Below are positions 8,881 through 17,603 of a stretch of 64,000 bases of DNA, in pieces (within the stretch, counting starts at the first letter, position 1; each line of letters starts with the position of its first letter). The DNA lies in assembly GCA_046594885.1 (NCBI GenBank), contig JBKJRD010000020.1:56356-120355 (forward strand). Reading direction: 5' to 3'. The notes under the pieces are model-generated. The model ran no database searches and had not been told where the DNA came from. It saw nothing but the letters and a program-made list of their open reading frames with translations. The stretch comes from Methylotenera_A sp046594885. GTDB taxonomy: Bacteria > Pseudomonadota > Gammaproteobacteria > Burkholderiales > Methylophilaceae. The position numbers and the translations under genes were made by a program.

Positions 8881-9300
8881 ATGCATCAAAACACACAAAA
8901 AATCCATGTCAAAACGCATGGCCGTAACCTTTACGACATGACACCCCAGGTAATGAATTGGGTTAATGAGCAAGGTCTGGCCACTGGTATGCTGACTATG
9001 TTTATTCAACATACTTCGGCCAGTTTGTTGATTAACGAGAATTACGATGCAGACGTGTTGGTAGATATGCAGGCGTTTTTTAATCGATTAGTGCCCGATG
9101 GCGACGATTTATTTATTCATACTGTAGAAGGCCCAGATGATATGCCTGCGCATGTGCGCACCGCGCTCACACAGACCAGTTTGTCGATTCCACTGTTAGA
9201 TGGCAAGCTTGCATTAGGTCAATGGCAGGGCATTTTTTTGTTTGAACATCGCCATGTTGCAGCGACAAGATGCATTATTTTGCATGTAATAGGCGACTAA
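8881..9300 (+). CDS. yjbQ: YjbQ/UPF0047 family protein
   Basis: The 139-residue protein carries the family signature throughout: FIQHTSASLLINEN near residue 41, DGDDLFIHTVEGPDDMPAH near 72, and LGQWQGIFLFEHR near 111. The family is a compact trimeric beta-fold; members were reported to have a weak thiamine-phosphate synthase side activity, and the true function is uncertain. A GGTTAAGT copy lies 9 bases upstream of the start. The end overlaps the start of the next frame by 31 bases. Confidence 0.93.
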   Translation: MHQNTQKIHVKTHGRNLYDMTPQVMNWVNEQGLATGMLTMFIQHTSASLLINENYDADVLVDMQAFFNRLVPDGDDLFIHTVEGPDDMPAHVRTALTQTSLSIPLLDGKLALGQWQGIFLFEHRHVAATRCIILHVIGD

Positions 9301-9677
9301 ACTGCTTGCAAAAATCTCGCCCATTAAGCTCACAAGAGCGTTTATTATTTAGTCCTTATTTTGCAAAAAAGGTGATTGACCAAGCGCGGATTGTGGATGG
9401 CAGTTTTGGTGGTAGGGTACCATTTTGGCTGCGTCGCAATATGTGTGCTGTTGTGCTAGGGCGCAATATTTATTTTCGTAGTGGTGTTTATCAGCCAAAC
9501 ACCAAGCGTGGCGCTGAGCTATTAGGCCATGAATTAACGCATGTTTCACAATTTTTGCACGGCATGACGTTGTTAAAATATATATGGTCTTGTCGTTACG
9601 GATACGTTAAAAGTTGCTACGAAACAGAAGCTTATGCAAAAGGCAGCTTGATTGCTGCTGATTTTGCAACAAATTAG
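9270..9677 (+). CDS. Small HELTH-motif protein (DUF4157-like)
   Basis: This 135-residue frame carries HELTHVSQF (His87, Glu88, His91), a zinc-metallopeptidase-like motif in the DUF4157 context (AELLGHELTHVSQF), and a later Tyr-Glu-Thr-Glu-Ala-Tyr stretch that could supply the third ligand. No signal peptide is seen. ATG 9270 overlaps yjbQ by 31 bases; TTG 9306 is an alternative start without overlap, and neither has a clear ribosome site. Activity is not established for small DUF4157 proteins, so peptidase function is only a possibility. Confidence 0.7.
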   Translation: MHYFACNRRLNCLQKSRPLSSQERLLFSPYFAKKVIDQARIVDGSFGGRVPFWLRRNMCAVVLGRNIYFRSGVYQPNTKRGAELLGHELTHVSQFLHGMTLLKYIWSCRYGYVKSCYETEAYAKGSLIAADFATN

Positions 9678-9796
9678 GTAAACTTAATGCGCTAAAACAA
9701 CACAATTGTGCTTACATTATGATAAAAGCACTAGATTTGTTATGATGAAGGTTGTAGGTGAGAATATAATCTTTTAGAACAAGTGGAGAGTATAAA

Positions 9797-10057
9797 ATGA
9801 AAATCAGTGCAGTTTTAGTTGTTCCAGCATTATTAGGTGCTTTATTATTGACAGCGTGTGGCGAAAAAGCAGAAGAATCGACAGAAGCGATGCCTGCTGC
9901 AACAGAGGAAATGGCACCTGCTCCAGCAGCCGAGATGGAAGCAGCACCAGCAGCACCAGCTGCTGCAGAGCCTTCAGGTGCTGGTGGCTATGAGCCTACA
10001 GCAGAAGAGCGCGTACCAGGTATTACAATGGATGCACCTGCAGAAGCTGCTCAATAA
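9797..10057 (+). CDS. Small Ala/Glu/Pro-rich lipoprotein
   Basis: The 86-residue protein has a signal sequence and lipobox LLTAC (Cys21), followed by a low-complexity tail rich in Ala, Glu, Pro and Met. A GGAGAG ribosome site lies about 10 bases upstream and a strong terminator follows. No conserved domain is recognised; the tail is probably disordered and periplasmic. A 10-bp palindrome CACAATTGTG lies about 100 bases upstream. Confidence 0.8.
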   Translation: MKISAVLVVPALLGALLLTACGEKAEESTEAMPAATEEMAPAPAAEMEAAPAAPAAAEPSGAGGYEPTAEERVPGITMDAPAEAAQ

Positions 10058-10076
10058 TTCAGTTTAATCAGTCAAT

Positions 10077-10102
10077 AAAAAGCGTGCTCTAGCACGCTTT
10101 TT
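10077..10102. terminator. Bidirectional rho-independent terminator
   Basis: An 8-bp perfect stem (AGCGTGCT / AGCACGCT, 2-base spacing) is flanked by four A on the left and four T on the right. It separates the convergent lipoprotein gene and envC. Confidence 0.92.
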
Positions 10103-10127
10103 ATTTGGTCGTTACAATTAGCATTTG

Positions 10128-11408
10128 CTAGCGCGCTACACTCCAGCTAAGTGGGTCGATGGGTTTACTCTGTAGACGTAACTCATAATATAAACCATTG
10201 CCTTCATTGCCACCACTATTGCCCACAGCAGCAATATTATCTCCTGCAGTGACTGCATCGCCCACCTGTTTTAACATCGACTGGTTGTTGCCGTATAAAC
10301 TCATATAACCGCTGCCGTGATCAATAATCATCAGATTACCAAAGCCGCGCATCCAATCGGCAAATACCACTAGTCCACTGGCGACAGATTTAACATCGCT
10401 GCCTTCAGTTGCACGAATAAACAAACCCTTCCACGAAACGCCAGTGTCTGAGCGGCTGCTACCAAAACGGTTAGTCACCTCGCCACGCACAGGTAAATTT
10501 AATTTACCTTTTAATGCCGCAAAATCATCATCTGCATAAGCGTTGGTGGGTGTTTGTGCATTTTTAACAACAATTTGCGTGCTAGGTTTAACGCCAGCAA
10601 GATTTGTCTTTTTGCTTGCAGGTTTGGGCTTAACCACTTTTTTAGGTGTGTTAGCAATAATCTTAGCAAGGCGCTGCACCAACTGTGATAGATTTTGCTC
10701 ATCACGCTTGAGTTTTTTAATTTCATTACGCTGCGCCGAGATTTGGCTAGAAAGCGATTTCATCACTTTAGTTTTTTCGCTTTTTTGTTGCTCCAGCGCC
10801 TTGCGCTCCGCCAACTGTTTGGTTTTTAAATCGGCAACCGTTTGTAAGGTGGCGGCAGTTTCTTTGTTCAAGCTCTTTACTTTTACAAGGTTGCCTTGCA
10901 TTTCATCAATTAATGCGGCGTGCGCTTTGGCAATGTAAGAATAATATTGGATATCGCGTGAAATGGCGCTGGGATTTTTGTTTTGCAATAGCAGTTTGGT
11001 ATAACTTTGATTGCCATGTAAATATTGCTGCCGAATAAGGCTGCTTAATTGCTTTTGCTGTTTAGCTAGTTTTTCGTTTAAGTGAAGTGATTCTTTTTTT
11101 AATGAGATTAATGTGCTTTTGTTTTGCTGTTGTTTTTGATTAATTTCGACTAATTTTTTGTTAGATTGGCTAATCGCGGATTCAGAGTTTTTCAGCGCAT
11201 CAGCGGCGTCTTTGTGCGCGGCTTGCTTGTTATCTAAGTCTTTTTTTAACACTTGTATTTTCTGCTGTAAATCACCTAAATCTTCTTTAGCCGCGCTTAT
11301 TTTACTGGCATCTGTTTTCTTTGCGGCAAAACTATGTCCAATAAAAGCGCTATTGATCGACACAATGACCGTAAGCACAAAAAATACAGTGCGTAATGCG
11401 TTAATCAT
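10128..11408 (-). CDS. envC: EnvC-type murein hydrolase activator
   Basis: The 426-residue protein has a signal peptide (cleavage near SFA-AKK, residue 29). A long coiled coil covers about 33-260, then a linker rich in Lys, Pro and Thr, and a C-terminal LytM/M23 domain (about 305-426). The LytM zinc ligands are missing: the usual HxH is replaced in ELRLQS, as in E. coli EnvC, which activates amidases AmiA/AmiB at the septum rather than cutting itself. It lies 52 bases downstream of gpmI on the same strand, the common order in proteobacteria. Confidence 0.92.
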   Translation of the reverse strand: MINALRTVFFVLTVIVSINSAFIGHSFAAKKTDASKISAAKEDLGDLQQKIQVLKKDLDNKQAAHKDAADALKNSESAISQSNKKLVEINQKQQQNKSTLISLKKESLHLNEKLAKQQKQLSSLIRQQYLHGNQSYTKLLLQNKNPSAISRDIQYYSYIAKAHAALIDEMQGNLVKVKSLNKETAATLQTVADLKTKQLAERKALEQQKSEKTKVMKSLSSQISAQRNEIKKLKRDEQNLSQLVQRLAKIIANTPKKVVKPKPASKKTNLAGVKPSTQIVVKNAQTPTNAYADDDFAALKGKLNLPVRGEVTNRFGSSRSDTGVSWKGLFIRATEGSDVKSVASGLVVFADWMRGFGNLMIIDHGSGYMSLYGNNQSMLKQVGDAVTAGDNIAAVGNSGGNEGNGLYYELRLQSKPIDPLSWSVAR

Positions 11409-11460
11409 TAAATTGAACTAAAAATATAAGCAAATTTAATCAAGCTTAAAAGCACTGAGC

Positions 11461-13011
11461 CTAAAAGCTAAGCAAACTTTTTCCTGTCATCTCAACTGGT
11501 TGCGGCAATCCCATGATGGCTAACAAGGTGGGTGCTAAATCAGAAAGCGCGCCCGATTCAGCTATTTTGGCTTTGCGGCCCACATAAAACATCGGCACTA
11601 AATTGGTGGTGTGTTGCGTATGGGCTTGATTATTAATGCCATCGAACATCATTTCTGCGTTGCCGTGGTCAGCGGTAATAATCACCTCCGCCCCATTTTT
11701 TATGGCCGCCTCTACCACGCGACCTACACAAATATCGAGCGTTTCGATTGCTTTAATGGCTGCCGCTAAGTTGCCTGTGTGACCAACCATATCGCCATTG
11801 GCATAATTACAAATAATAGCGCTGTATTGCTGGGTGTGAATAGCTGCAACTAATTTATCGGTGAGTTCTGGCGCGCTCATTTCGGGTTGTAAATCATAAG
11901 TGGCGACTTTGGGGGAGGGTACTAAAATACGGTCTTCACCTGCAAAAACTGCTTCATCGCCGCCATTAAAAAAGAATGTGACATGCGGATATTTTTCGGT
12001 TTCTGCAATGCGCAATTGTTTTAAACCTAAGCTTGATACATATTCACCAAATGTATTGGGTACAGCCGTTGCCGCAAAAATGGGTGTGGCGCGCACTTGG
12101 TTTTGGTCGTATTGCGTTAAGGTGAAATAGCCAGACAGTTTTGGCACACGATTGCGTGTAAAGCCAGCAAAATCATCATTCAACAGCGCATCGGTTAATT
12201 GGCGCGCGCGGTCACTTCTAAAGTTCATATAGACCACGCAATCATTATCTTCTAGGCGAATTGGCGCTTCACCTGCTTGACGAATAACTGTACATTTCAT
12301 AAATTCATCTTGCTCACCTCTGGCATAGGCGTTGTGCAAGGCTTCGCTGGCGGTAGCATCAGTAAATTCGCCAACACCATCCACAATCATACGATAAGCG
12401 GGTGCCACGCGTTCCCAGCGTTTATCTCTATCCATGCTATAAAAACGGCCAGAAATGGAGGCAATTTTACCGATTCCCAGCATTTTGAGTTTATCTTCAA
12501 GCAAAGCAATATAAGGTACAGCGCTAATGGGCGGTGTATCGCGACCATCTAGAAAAGCATGCACATACACCTTTTGCAGGCCTTGTTGCGCCGCCATTTC
12601 TAACATGGTGAGGATGTGATTAATATGGCTATGAACGCCACCATCGGATAACAAACCAAAAATATGTAGGGCTTTATTGGTGGTTTTCAGGTGTTTTAAA
12701 GCGTTAACTAATTCAACATGTTTGAAAAAATCGCCGCTGCTAATGCTATTATTAATGCGCTCAAAATCTTGAAACACAATGCGCCCTGCGCCAATATTCA
12801 AATGGCCGACTTCAGAATTGCCCATTTGCCCATCTGGCAGACCAACATAATGTTCAGAGGCGTTAATCAGTGTATTGGGCTCAGTACGCTTTAGTGCGTC
12901 TAAATTGGGCGTATGCGCTTGTGCAATGGCATTATTAACGCTATCTTCGCGATAACCAAAGCCATCTAAAATCAATAAGATAGCTGGCGTAACAACTGGT
13001 GTGCTTAACAT
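11461..13011 (-). CDS. gpmI: 2,3-bisphosphoglycerate-independent phosphoglycerate mutase
   Basis: ATG 13011 (MLSTPVVTPAILLILDGFG) is preferred; the frame extends five codons to a TTG at 13026. The 516 residues match the family length. Visible are LDGFGYRE near the start, the phosphorylated serine in DGQMGNSEVGH (Ser66), HSHINH and DGRDTPP in the middle, and the C-terminal ADHGNAE metal site. It interconverts 3- and 2-phosphoglycerate with two Mn ions. Confidence 0.97.
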   Translation of the reverse strand: MLSTPVVTPAILLILDGFGYREDSVNNAIAQAHTPNLDALKRTEPNTLINASEHYVGLPDGQMGNSEVGHLNIGAGRIVFQDFERINNSISSGDFFKHVELVNALKHLKTTNKALHIFGLLSDGGVHSHINHILTMLEMAAQQGLQKVYVHAFLDGRDTPPISAVPYIALLEDKLKMLGIGKIASISGRFYSMDRDKRWERVAPAYRMIVDGVGEFTDATASEALHNAYARGEQDEFMKCTVIRQAGEAPIRLEDNDCVVYMNFRSDRARQLTDALLNDDFAGFTRNRVPKLSGYFTLTQYDQNQVRATPIFAATAVPNTFGEYVSSLGLKQLRIAETEKYPHVTFFFNGGDEAVFAGEDRILVPSPKVATYDLQPEMSAPELTDKLVAAIHTQQYSAIICNYANGDMVGHTGNLAAAIKAIETLDICVGRVVEAAIKNGAEVIITADHGNAEMMFDGINNQAHTQHTTNLVPMFYVGRKAKIAESGALSDLAPTLLAIMGLPQPVEMTGKSLLSF

Positions 13012-13140
13012 GTCAAAATGTTCCAAATCAACTTTAAGTTATCCATTATAATGGTAGGCTGTCTGATGCGCATCTAAATGCGCATTTAAATATCGACGCT
13101 CGCATCTTTATTGCAATGATGTGTCATTTTTGGAAACTAC

Positions 13141-13572
13141 ATGATTGAACCAAGCTTGTACGAATTTGTAAAACATAACGCTTTGCTCATTGGCTTAGCA
13201 ATTGGCTCTGGCATCGCTTTATTGTGGCCACTTTTAAACCGCGGCGCAAGCGGAGTGAATAACTTAACCGCTTCAGAGGCGGTATTAATGTTGAATCGTG
13301 GCAAGCCATTGGTGCTAGATGTGCGTGATGAAGCCGAGTTTGCCAGTGGACATATTCAGGGCGCAAAACATATTCCAGTGGCCGAATTGGCCAATAGACT
13401 GAAAGAAATTGAAAAATTTAAAGACAAGCCTGTGCTGATACATTGTCAGCATGGCATGCGCGCCAAAACCGCCGTTAAGATTTTGAAAGCGCAGCAATTT
13501 AGCCAGCTAAATAATCTGCAAGGTGGTTTAAATGCTTGGGTCGAAGCCAAATTACCTTTGGTTAAGCGCTAG
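13141..13572 (+). CDS. Membrane-anchored rhodanese-like protein (YibN type)
   Basis: The protein has 143 residues. One N-terminal membrane helix (14-32) precedes a single rhodanese domain with LDVRDEAEFASGHI (59-72) and an active-site loop with Cys102 in HCQHGMRA. It starts the rhodanese-grxC-secB-gpsA cluster, the same order as yibN-grxC-secB-gpsA in E. coli. The loop is compatible with sulfur transfer; the substrate is unknown. GGAA lies upstream of the ATG. Confidence 0.92.
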   Translation: MIEPSLYEFVKHNALLIGLAIGSGIALLWPLLNRGASGVNNLTASEAVLMLNRGKPLVLDVRDEAEFASGHIQGAKHIPVAELANRLKEIEKFKDKPVLIHCQHGMRAKTAVKILKAQQFSQLNNLQGGLNAWVEAKLPLVKR

Positions 13573-13584
13573 GACGCGGTTCAG

Positions 13585-13857
13585 ATGGATGCCGCTGATG
13601 TGCCACATGTGTTGATGTATGCGACTGCAACTTGCCCTTATTGCATCAATGCAGAGCGACTTTTAACTACTAAAGGCGTTAAAATTGACAAAATTCGCGT
13701 GGATTTGCAGCCAGAATTAAGACTAGAAATGGCGCAAAAAACTGGTCGTCGCACGGTGCCGCAAATCTATATCAACCAAGAACATATTGGCGGTTATGAC
13801 GAGTTGCGTGCATTAGACCTAGCGGGAAAGTTAGACCCACTATTGATGCCTGCTTAA
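13585..13857 (+). CDS. grxC: Glutaredoxin 3 (GrxC type)
   Basis: The 90 residues contain the dithiol active site Cys17-Pro-Tyr-Cys20, the cis-proline region RRTVPQIYI and the glutathione-binding GGYDEL. It starts 12 bases after the rhodanese stop, with an AGGA that overlaps that stop. It reduces disulfides and glutathione adducts in the cytoplasm. Confidence 0.95.
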   Translation: MDAADVPHVLMYATATCPYCINAERLLTTKGVKIDKIRVDLQPELRLEMAQKTGRRTVPQIYINQEHIGGYDELRALDLAGKLDPLLMPA

Positions 13858-14015
13858 AAACTTAAGCATTTTTGCGGGTTAAGTATTGAGGGAATAGTAG
13901 GTTTGTCACAATAAAATAATGAATAAAACGCAATAAAAAGCTAAAATACGCTTTTGATTGAGGTGGTTTTTTAATAATTTTTAACGGATGTAAGCAACTG
14001 TTTTAGGAAAATAAT

Positions 14016-14501
14016 ATGGCAAAAGCAGATAACGCAACGAACGAAGCAGCAACGCAACAAGAAGTACAACCTGGTTTTGCAATTGAAAAACTTTATGTAA
14101 AAGATGCTTCATTGGAAATCCCCAATGCGCCGCAGATTTTTACCGACCGCACTACACCCCAAGTGAATGTGGAGCTTGGTAACGCTGCTCAAAAACTCGA
14201 TGAAGGTATTTATGAATCAGCCATTAAAGTGACAGTCACCGCAAAAATTGGCGACAAAGTGGCTTTTTTAGTTGAAGTGACACAAGCCGGTATTTTTGCG
14301 GTTCGCAATATACCAGAAGAAAATATTGAGATGATTATGGGTGTCACTTGCCCGAATATTTTGTTTCCCTATGCGCGCGAAGTAGTATCTGATTTGGTGA
14401 CACGTGCGGGTTTTGCGCCAGTTTTACTGAACCCAATTAATTTTGAAGCTTTGTTTATGCAACAAAAACAACAAGCTGAACATGCAGCAAAAGCCAATTA
14501 A
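14016..14501 (+). CDS. secB: SecB protein-export chaperone
   Basis: The 161 residues carry the SecB core: FAIEKLYVKDASLEIPN near 22-38, PQVNVELG, and CPNILFPYAREVVSDLVTR near 110. It holds precursors unfolded and delivers them to SecA. AGGA precedes the ATG. The last 20 bases overlap the start of the SH3-domain gene. Confidence 0.97.
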   Translation: MAKADNATNEAATQQEVQPGFAIEKLYVKDASLEIPNAPQIFTDRTTPQVNVELGNAAQKLDEGIYESAIKVTVTAKIGDKVAFLVEVTQAGIFAVRNIPEENIEMIMGVTCPNILFPYAREVVSDLVTRAGFAPVLLNPINFEALFMQQKQQAEHAAKAN

Positions 14502-14952
14502 ATTAACAAGCTGGCATTTGCTGGGCTTAGCTATATTTGCATTCTCTATTTGTTTGCCTGCATTTGCATTAGAGTTTCGCTCTATTGCGTCTACAAAAGC
14601 GATTTTGTATGACGCACCATCTGCCGAAGCGAGCAAGCTGTATATTTTAGGCGAGGGCTACCCAGTTGAAGTGATTGTAAATTTGGGTGAATGGATCAAG
14701 GTGCGCGATGCACTTGGTGGTTTAAGTTGGGTAGAAAGCAAGCAATTAAGCACTAAACGCACCGTGCTGCTCATTGCTAACGCGGATATCAAATCAGCGG
14801 AAGATGCAGCTTCTGGCTTAGTGGCAACGGTTGAAAAAGATGTGGTGCTGGAGTTGCTGCCCACCAGCACTAAAACTGGCTGGGCAAAAGTGAAACATAG
14901 AGATGGCGCAACCGGCTTTGTGCAAAATAGTGTGCTGTGGGGATTAAACTAA
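14482..14952 (+). CDS. Exported SH3-domain protein (DUF1058-like)
   Basis: The frame is open from 14443, but ATG 14482 gives a clean signal peptide (MQQKPIKLTSWHLLGLAIF..., cleavage near AFA-LEF), leaving a 156-residue protein with two bacterial SH3-like repeats. The first (FRSIASTKAILYDAPS...) covers about 34-80, the second about 90-150. It begins inside secB, so translation is probably coupled. Such proteins may bind peptidoglycan; the role is not known. Confidence 0.85.
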   Translation: MQQKPIKLTSWHLLGLAIFAFSICLPAFALEFRSIASTKAILYDAPSAEASKLYILGEGYPVEVIVNLGEWIKVRDALGGLSWVESKQLSTKRTVLLIANADIKSAEDAASGLVATVEKDVVLELLPTSTKTGWAKVKHRDGATGFVQNSVLWGLN

Positions 14953-15025
14953 GCACTTGTTTAAATCAAATACGGCTTGTGTTTAAAGCGTTAAACAGTA
15001 TTTCCATCAGTGAGTATTTTATAAA

Positions 15026-16018
15026 ATGGCTAAAATTGCGGTTTTGGGTGCAGGTGCATGGGGTACAGCACTTGCGATACAAATTAGTCAGCATCACAAA
15101 GTATCTTTGTGGGCGCGCAACAGCGGCCATGTGTCTGGTATGCGTAAAGCGCGTGCTAACCCCTTGTATTTGGGCGACTTTCCTTTTCACGATAACTTAC
15201 AGGTCGAAGATGATTTAGGCGTAGCCATTGATGGCGCCAGCATGATTTTGTCGGTAGTGCCAACCGCAGGTTTCCGTGATATTTTACAGCAAGTCAAAGC
15301 ATTAAAATCTAATCAGCCTGTTGTGTGGGCGCATAAGGGTTTAGAGCCACAATCCGCTAAATTGCCACACCAAGTGGCAATAGAAGAGTTAGGCAGCAAT
15401 CATTGCTGGGGTGCTTTATCAGGGCCCAGTTTTGCGGCAGAGCTGGTGCGAGGCTTGCCTACAGCGCTTACTTTGGCCGCGAATAATGCCGATTTTGGTT
15501 TGGCGGCGGCTAGCTTAATTCATGGTAATAACTGTCGCGTTTATACCAGTAACGACGTAATCGGCGTGTCAGTTGGTGGTGCGGTTAAAAATGTGATGGC
15601 GATTGCCGCAGGTATTAGTGACGGCATGGGATTTGGTAACAATGCCCGCGCGGCGATGATTACACGTGGTTTAGCAGAAATCACCCGTTTTGGCGTGGCT
15701 TTAGGCGCAAAAACTGAAACCTTTATGGGCTTGGCCGGCGCTGGCGATTTAATTTTAACTTGTACTGGCCAATATTCTAGAAACCGCGAAGTAGGCTTGC
15801 AATTGGCTAGCGGGAAATCGCTGGCAGACATTTTGCAAGGCCTCGGCCATGTGGCTGAAGGTGTGAACACTGCGCGCGAGGTGATGCGGCTTGCGGATGC
15901 GATGCACATTGATATGCCGATTACTTATGAGGTGAATCAAGCGTTAACGCATGGTAAATCGGCGCGCGATGCGGTAATGGATTTATTAGGGCGCGGTCAA
16001 AAAGCCGAAGGTTTTTGA
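15026..16018 (+). CDS. gpsA: Glycerol-3-phosphate dehydrogenase (NAD(P)+)
   Basis: The 330 residues contain an N-terminal dinucleotide site VLGAGAWGTAL, AHKGLEP, the SGPSFA motif and GAVKNVMAIAAG with the catalytic lysine. It makes sn-glycerol-3-phosphate for phospholipids. Last gene of the rhodanese-grxC-secB cluster, followed by a large inverted-repeat region. Confidence 0.97.
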   Translation: MAKIAVLGAGAWGTALAIQISQHHKVSLWARNSGHVSGMRKARANPLYLGDFPFHDNLQVEDDLGVAIDGASMILSVVPTAGFRDILQQVKALKSNQPVVWAHKGLEPQSAKLPHQVAIEELGSNHCWGALSGPSFAAELVRGLPTALTLAANNADFGLAAASLIHGNNCRVYTSNDVIGVSVGGAVKNVMAIAAGISDGMGFGNNARAAMITRGLAEITRFGVALGAKTETFMGLAGAGDLILTCTGQYSRNREVGLQLASGKSLADILQGLGHVAEGVNTAREVMRLADAMHIDMPITYEVNQALTHGKSARDAVMDLLGRGQKAEGF

Positions 16019-16141
16019 AAAACTGTAGTCGCTAAGCCATACGATGCAACGCGCAATAAAATAGCCGCTTACATACAACATAGATGCCGCGCCACTATTT
16101 TATTGCACGCGCCTTGTCTAACTTTTAAAAGCTACAGTTTT
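16019..16141. repeat. 123-bp nested inverted-repeat element between convergent genes
   Basis: Outer arms AAAACTGTAG (16019-16028) and CTACAGTTTT (16132-16141) pair perfectly. Inner arms GCAATAAAATAG (16053-16064) and CTATTTTATTGC (16095-16106) also pair perfectly, around a 30-base loop. GC-rich CGCGC tracts flank the inner arms. It begins directly at the gpsA stop and lies before the trmL end. It could be a bidirectional terminator or a small palindromic mobile element; no transposase or target duplication is seen. Confidence 0.7.
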
Positions 16142-16186
16142 ATATTAACGCCTTTGGCAGCATATCTGACATATTGTAATGAGGCA

Positions 16187-16651
16187 TTAAACACCACCTT
16201 CAAAACCAATCTGCCGCCAAGCTTCGTAGAGCAAAACGGCCGCACTATTCGATAAATTTAAACTTCTGCTATCGGGCAACATTGGTAAGCGTAGTCGGTG
16301 TTCTGGTGCAAATTCTGCGCGAATTTGTTCGGGTAAGCCGCGCGTTTCTGGGCCAAACACAAAGACATCGCCTGCTTCAAAAGTCACTGTTGCGTAATTT
16401 TGGCTGCCTTTGGTAGTGATCGCAAATAAGCGTTTTCCAAGCATCGCTTGCTTAAAATCAACCCAATTTTTATGCAGGTTTAAATGGGCATATTCGTGGT
16501 AATCCAATCCTGCGCGCTTTAGTTGTTTATCTTCTAACTTAAAACCCAGAGGCTCAATCAAGTGTAAATCGGCACCAGTATTGGCGCATAAGCGAATGAT
16601 ATTGCCTGTATTGGGTGGAATTTCTGGTTCAAATAATGCGATGCTAAACAT
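16187..16651 (-). CDS. trmL: tRNA (cytidine/uridine-34 2'-O)-methyltransferase TrmL
   Basis: This 154-residue SpoU/TrmD-knot protein has PEIPPNTGNIIRLCANTG at 9-26, FGPETRGLP in the middle and the knot segment LNLSNSAAVLLYEAWRQ at the end. It methylates the wobble ribose of certain leucine tRNAs. It lies 44 bases after comF on the same strand. The sequence ACTTAACC sits immediately 5' of its ATG. Confidence 0.95.
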   Translation of the reverse strand: MFSIALFEPEIPPNTGNIIRLCANTGADLHLIEPLGFKLEDKQLKRAGLDYHEYAHLNLHKNWVDFKQAMLGKRLFAITTKGSQNYATVTFEAGDVFVFGPETRGLPEQIRAEFAPEHRLRLPMLPDSRSLNLSNSAAVLLYEAWRQIGFEGGV

Positions 16652-16695
16652 GGTTAAGTATAATTTAATGACTCAATAATTTAAGATGGAAGTGT

Positions 16696-17457
16696 TTAAT
16701 GGGGTAAGGTACGCGCAACTACCCAACATTCTACACGCGTGGCGCCTGCTTGTTTTAAGGTTTTAGCTAGCTCATTTAAGCTAGCGCCAGTGGTCATCAC
16801 GTCATCTACAATGGCAATGCGTTTGCCCTGAATCTGACTGAGCTTATCTGCACTCACATGAAATGCACCTTTGATATTTTTAACGCGGTCTTTTAATGGC
16901 AAACTTGCTTGTGGCGGCGTTAATATCTGGCGTGTGAGGCTTTTGTAGTCCAACTTTGTGCCGCTATTTTTGTGCAAAAGCTGGTCTATGATTCTGGCTA
17001 TTTCAAGCGCTTGGTTAAAGCCGCGTTGTTTTAAGCGTGTTGGGTGCATGGGCATGGGGATAATTAAATCAACGCTGTTGCAAACATTTAATGCAAGCAT
17101 CTTATTGCCGATTAAATGCCCAAAAGTATGACTTAAACTAAGCGTGTCATTATATTTATAGCGTTGTATCATGGCATCCACTGGGTAGCTGTACACAAAT
17201 ACCGCGTATGTCGCATCAAAATCTGGTGGCGAGCTAATGCAACTGCCGCAAATTTCTCCGTCTGCGTTTAAGCCGCATTGCGGGCAACTGCTAATAGAAG
17301 CCCAAGGTAAATCGGTTAAGCAGGCGTTGCATAAGCCATAATTTTTAGTATGGCTTGCAACGCACAAAAAGCAGTATGCTTGTAAAGAAAGGGCAGCAAA
17401 AACCTTTAATTTTAACAAATGACTATTTTTTAACCAATGGTTTATTGTTTGCCACAT
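16696..17457 (-). CDS. comF: ComF family phosphoribosyltransferase-like protein
   Basis: The 253 residues begin with four Cys pairs (Cys29/32, 43/46, 58/61, 70/73), a zinc-ribbon region, followed by a phosphoribosyltransferase domain with the PRPP loop IVDDVMTTGAS near 215-225. ComF-type proteins are needed for natural transformation in several bacteria, acting on incoming single-stranded DNA. It diverges from bioB, the usual arrangement in beta- and gammaproteobacteria. Confidence 0.92.
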   Translation of the reverse strand: MWQTINHWLKNSHLLKLKVFAALSLQAYCFLCVASHTKNYGLCNACLTDLPWASISSCPQCGLNADGEICGSCISSPPDFDATYAVFVYSYPVDAMIQRYKYNDTLSLSHTFGHLIGNKMLALNVCNSVDLIIPMPMHPTRLKQRGFNQALEIARIIDQLLHKNSGTKLDYKSLTRQILTPPQASLPLKDRVKNIKGAFHVSADKLSQIQGKRIAIVDDVMTTGASLNELAKTLKQAGATRVECWVVARTLPH

Positions 17458-17541
17458 AAAGTCTTTACAGCTTATAATTTGGGTTAAATCTCGTATTAAT
17501 GTAATAAAAATAGCCAGCTCTAACGCTACGCTTTGTTTAAG

Positions 17542-17573
17542 TATAAACCATTAAATATAAACCAAATATAAGC
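17542..17573 (+). promoter_or_regulatory. Direct repeats TATAAACCA upstream of bioB
   Basis: TATAAACCA occurs at 17542-17550 and 17556-17564, 14 bases apart, followed by TATAAGC at 17567. The half-site resembles the TGTAAACC of the E. coli BirA operator, but the copies are direct, not inverted. A regulatory role is only possible. Confidence 0.3.
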
Positions 17574-17603
17574 GCATTCTAAGCAATATCAAAAGGATAC
17601 AAC

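Noticed and set aside
17542..17573. BirA operator for the biotin operon
   Set aside because: The TATAAACCA units are direct repeats, not the inverted pair with 14-16 base spacing that BirA needs; kept only as a low-confidence repeat.
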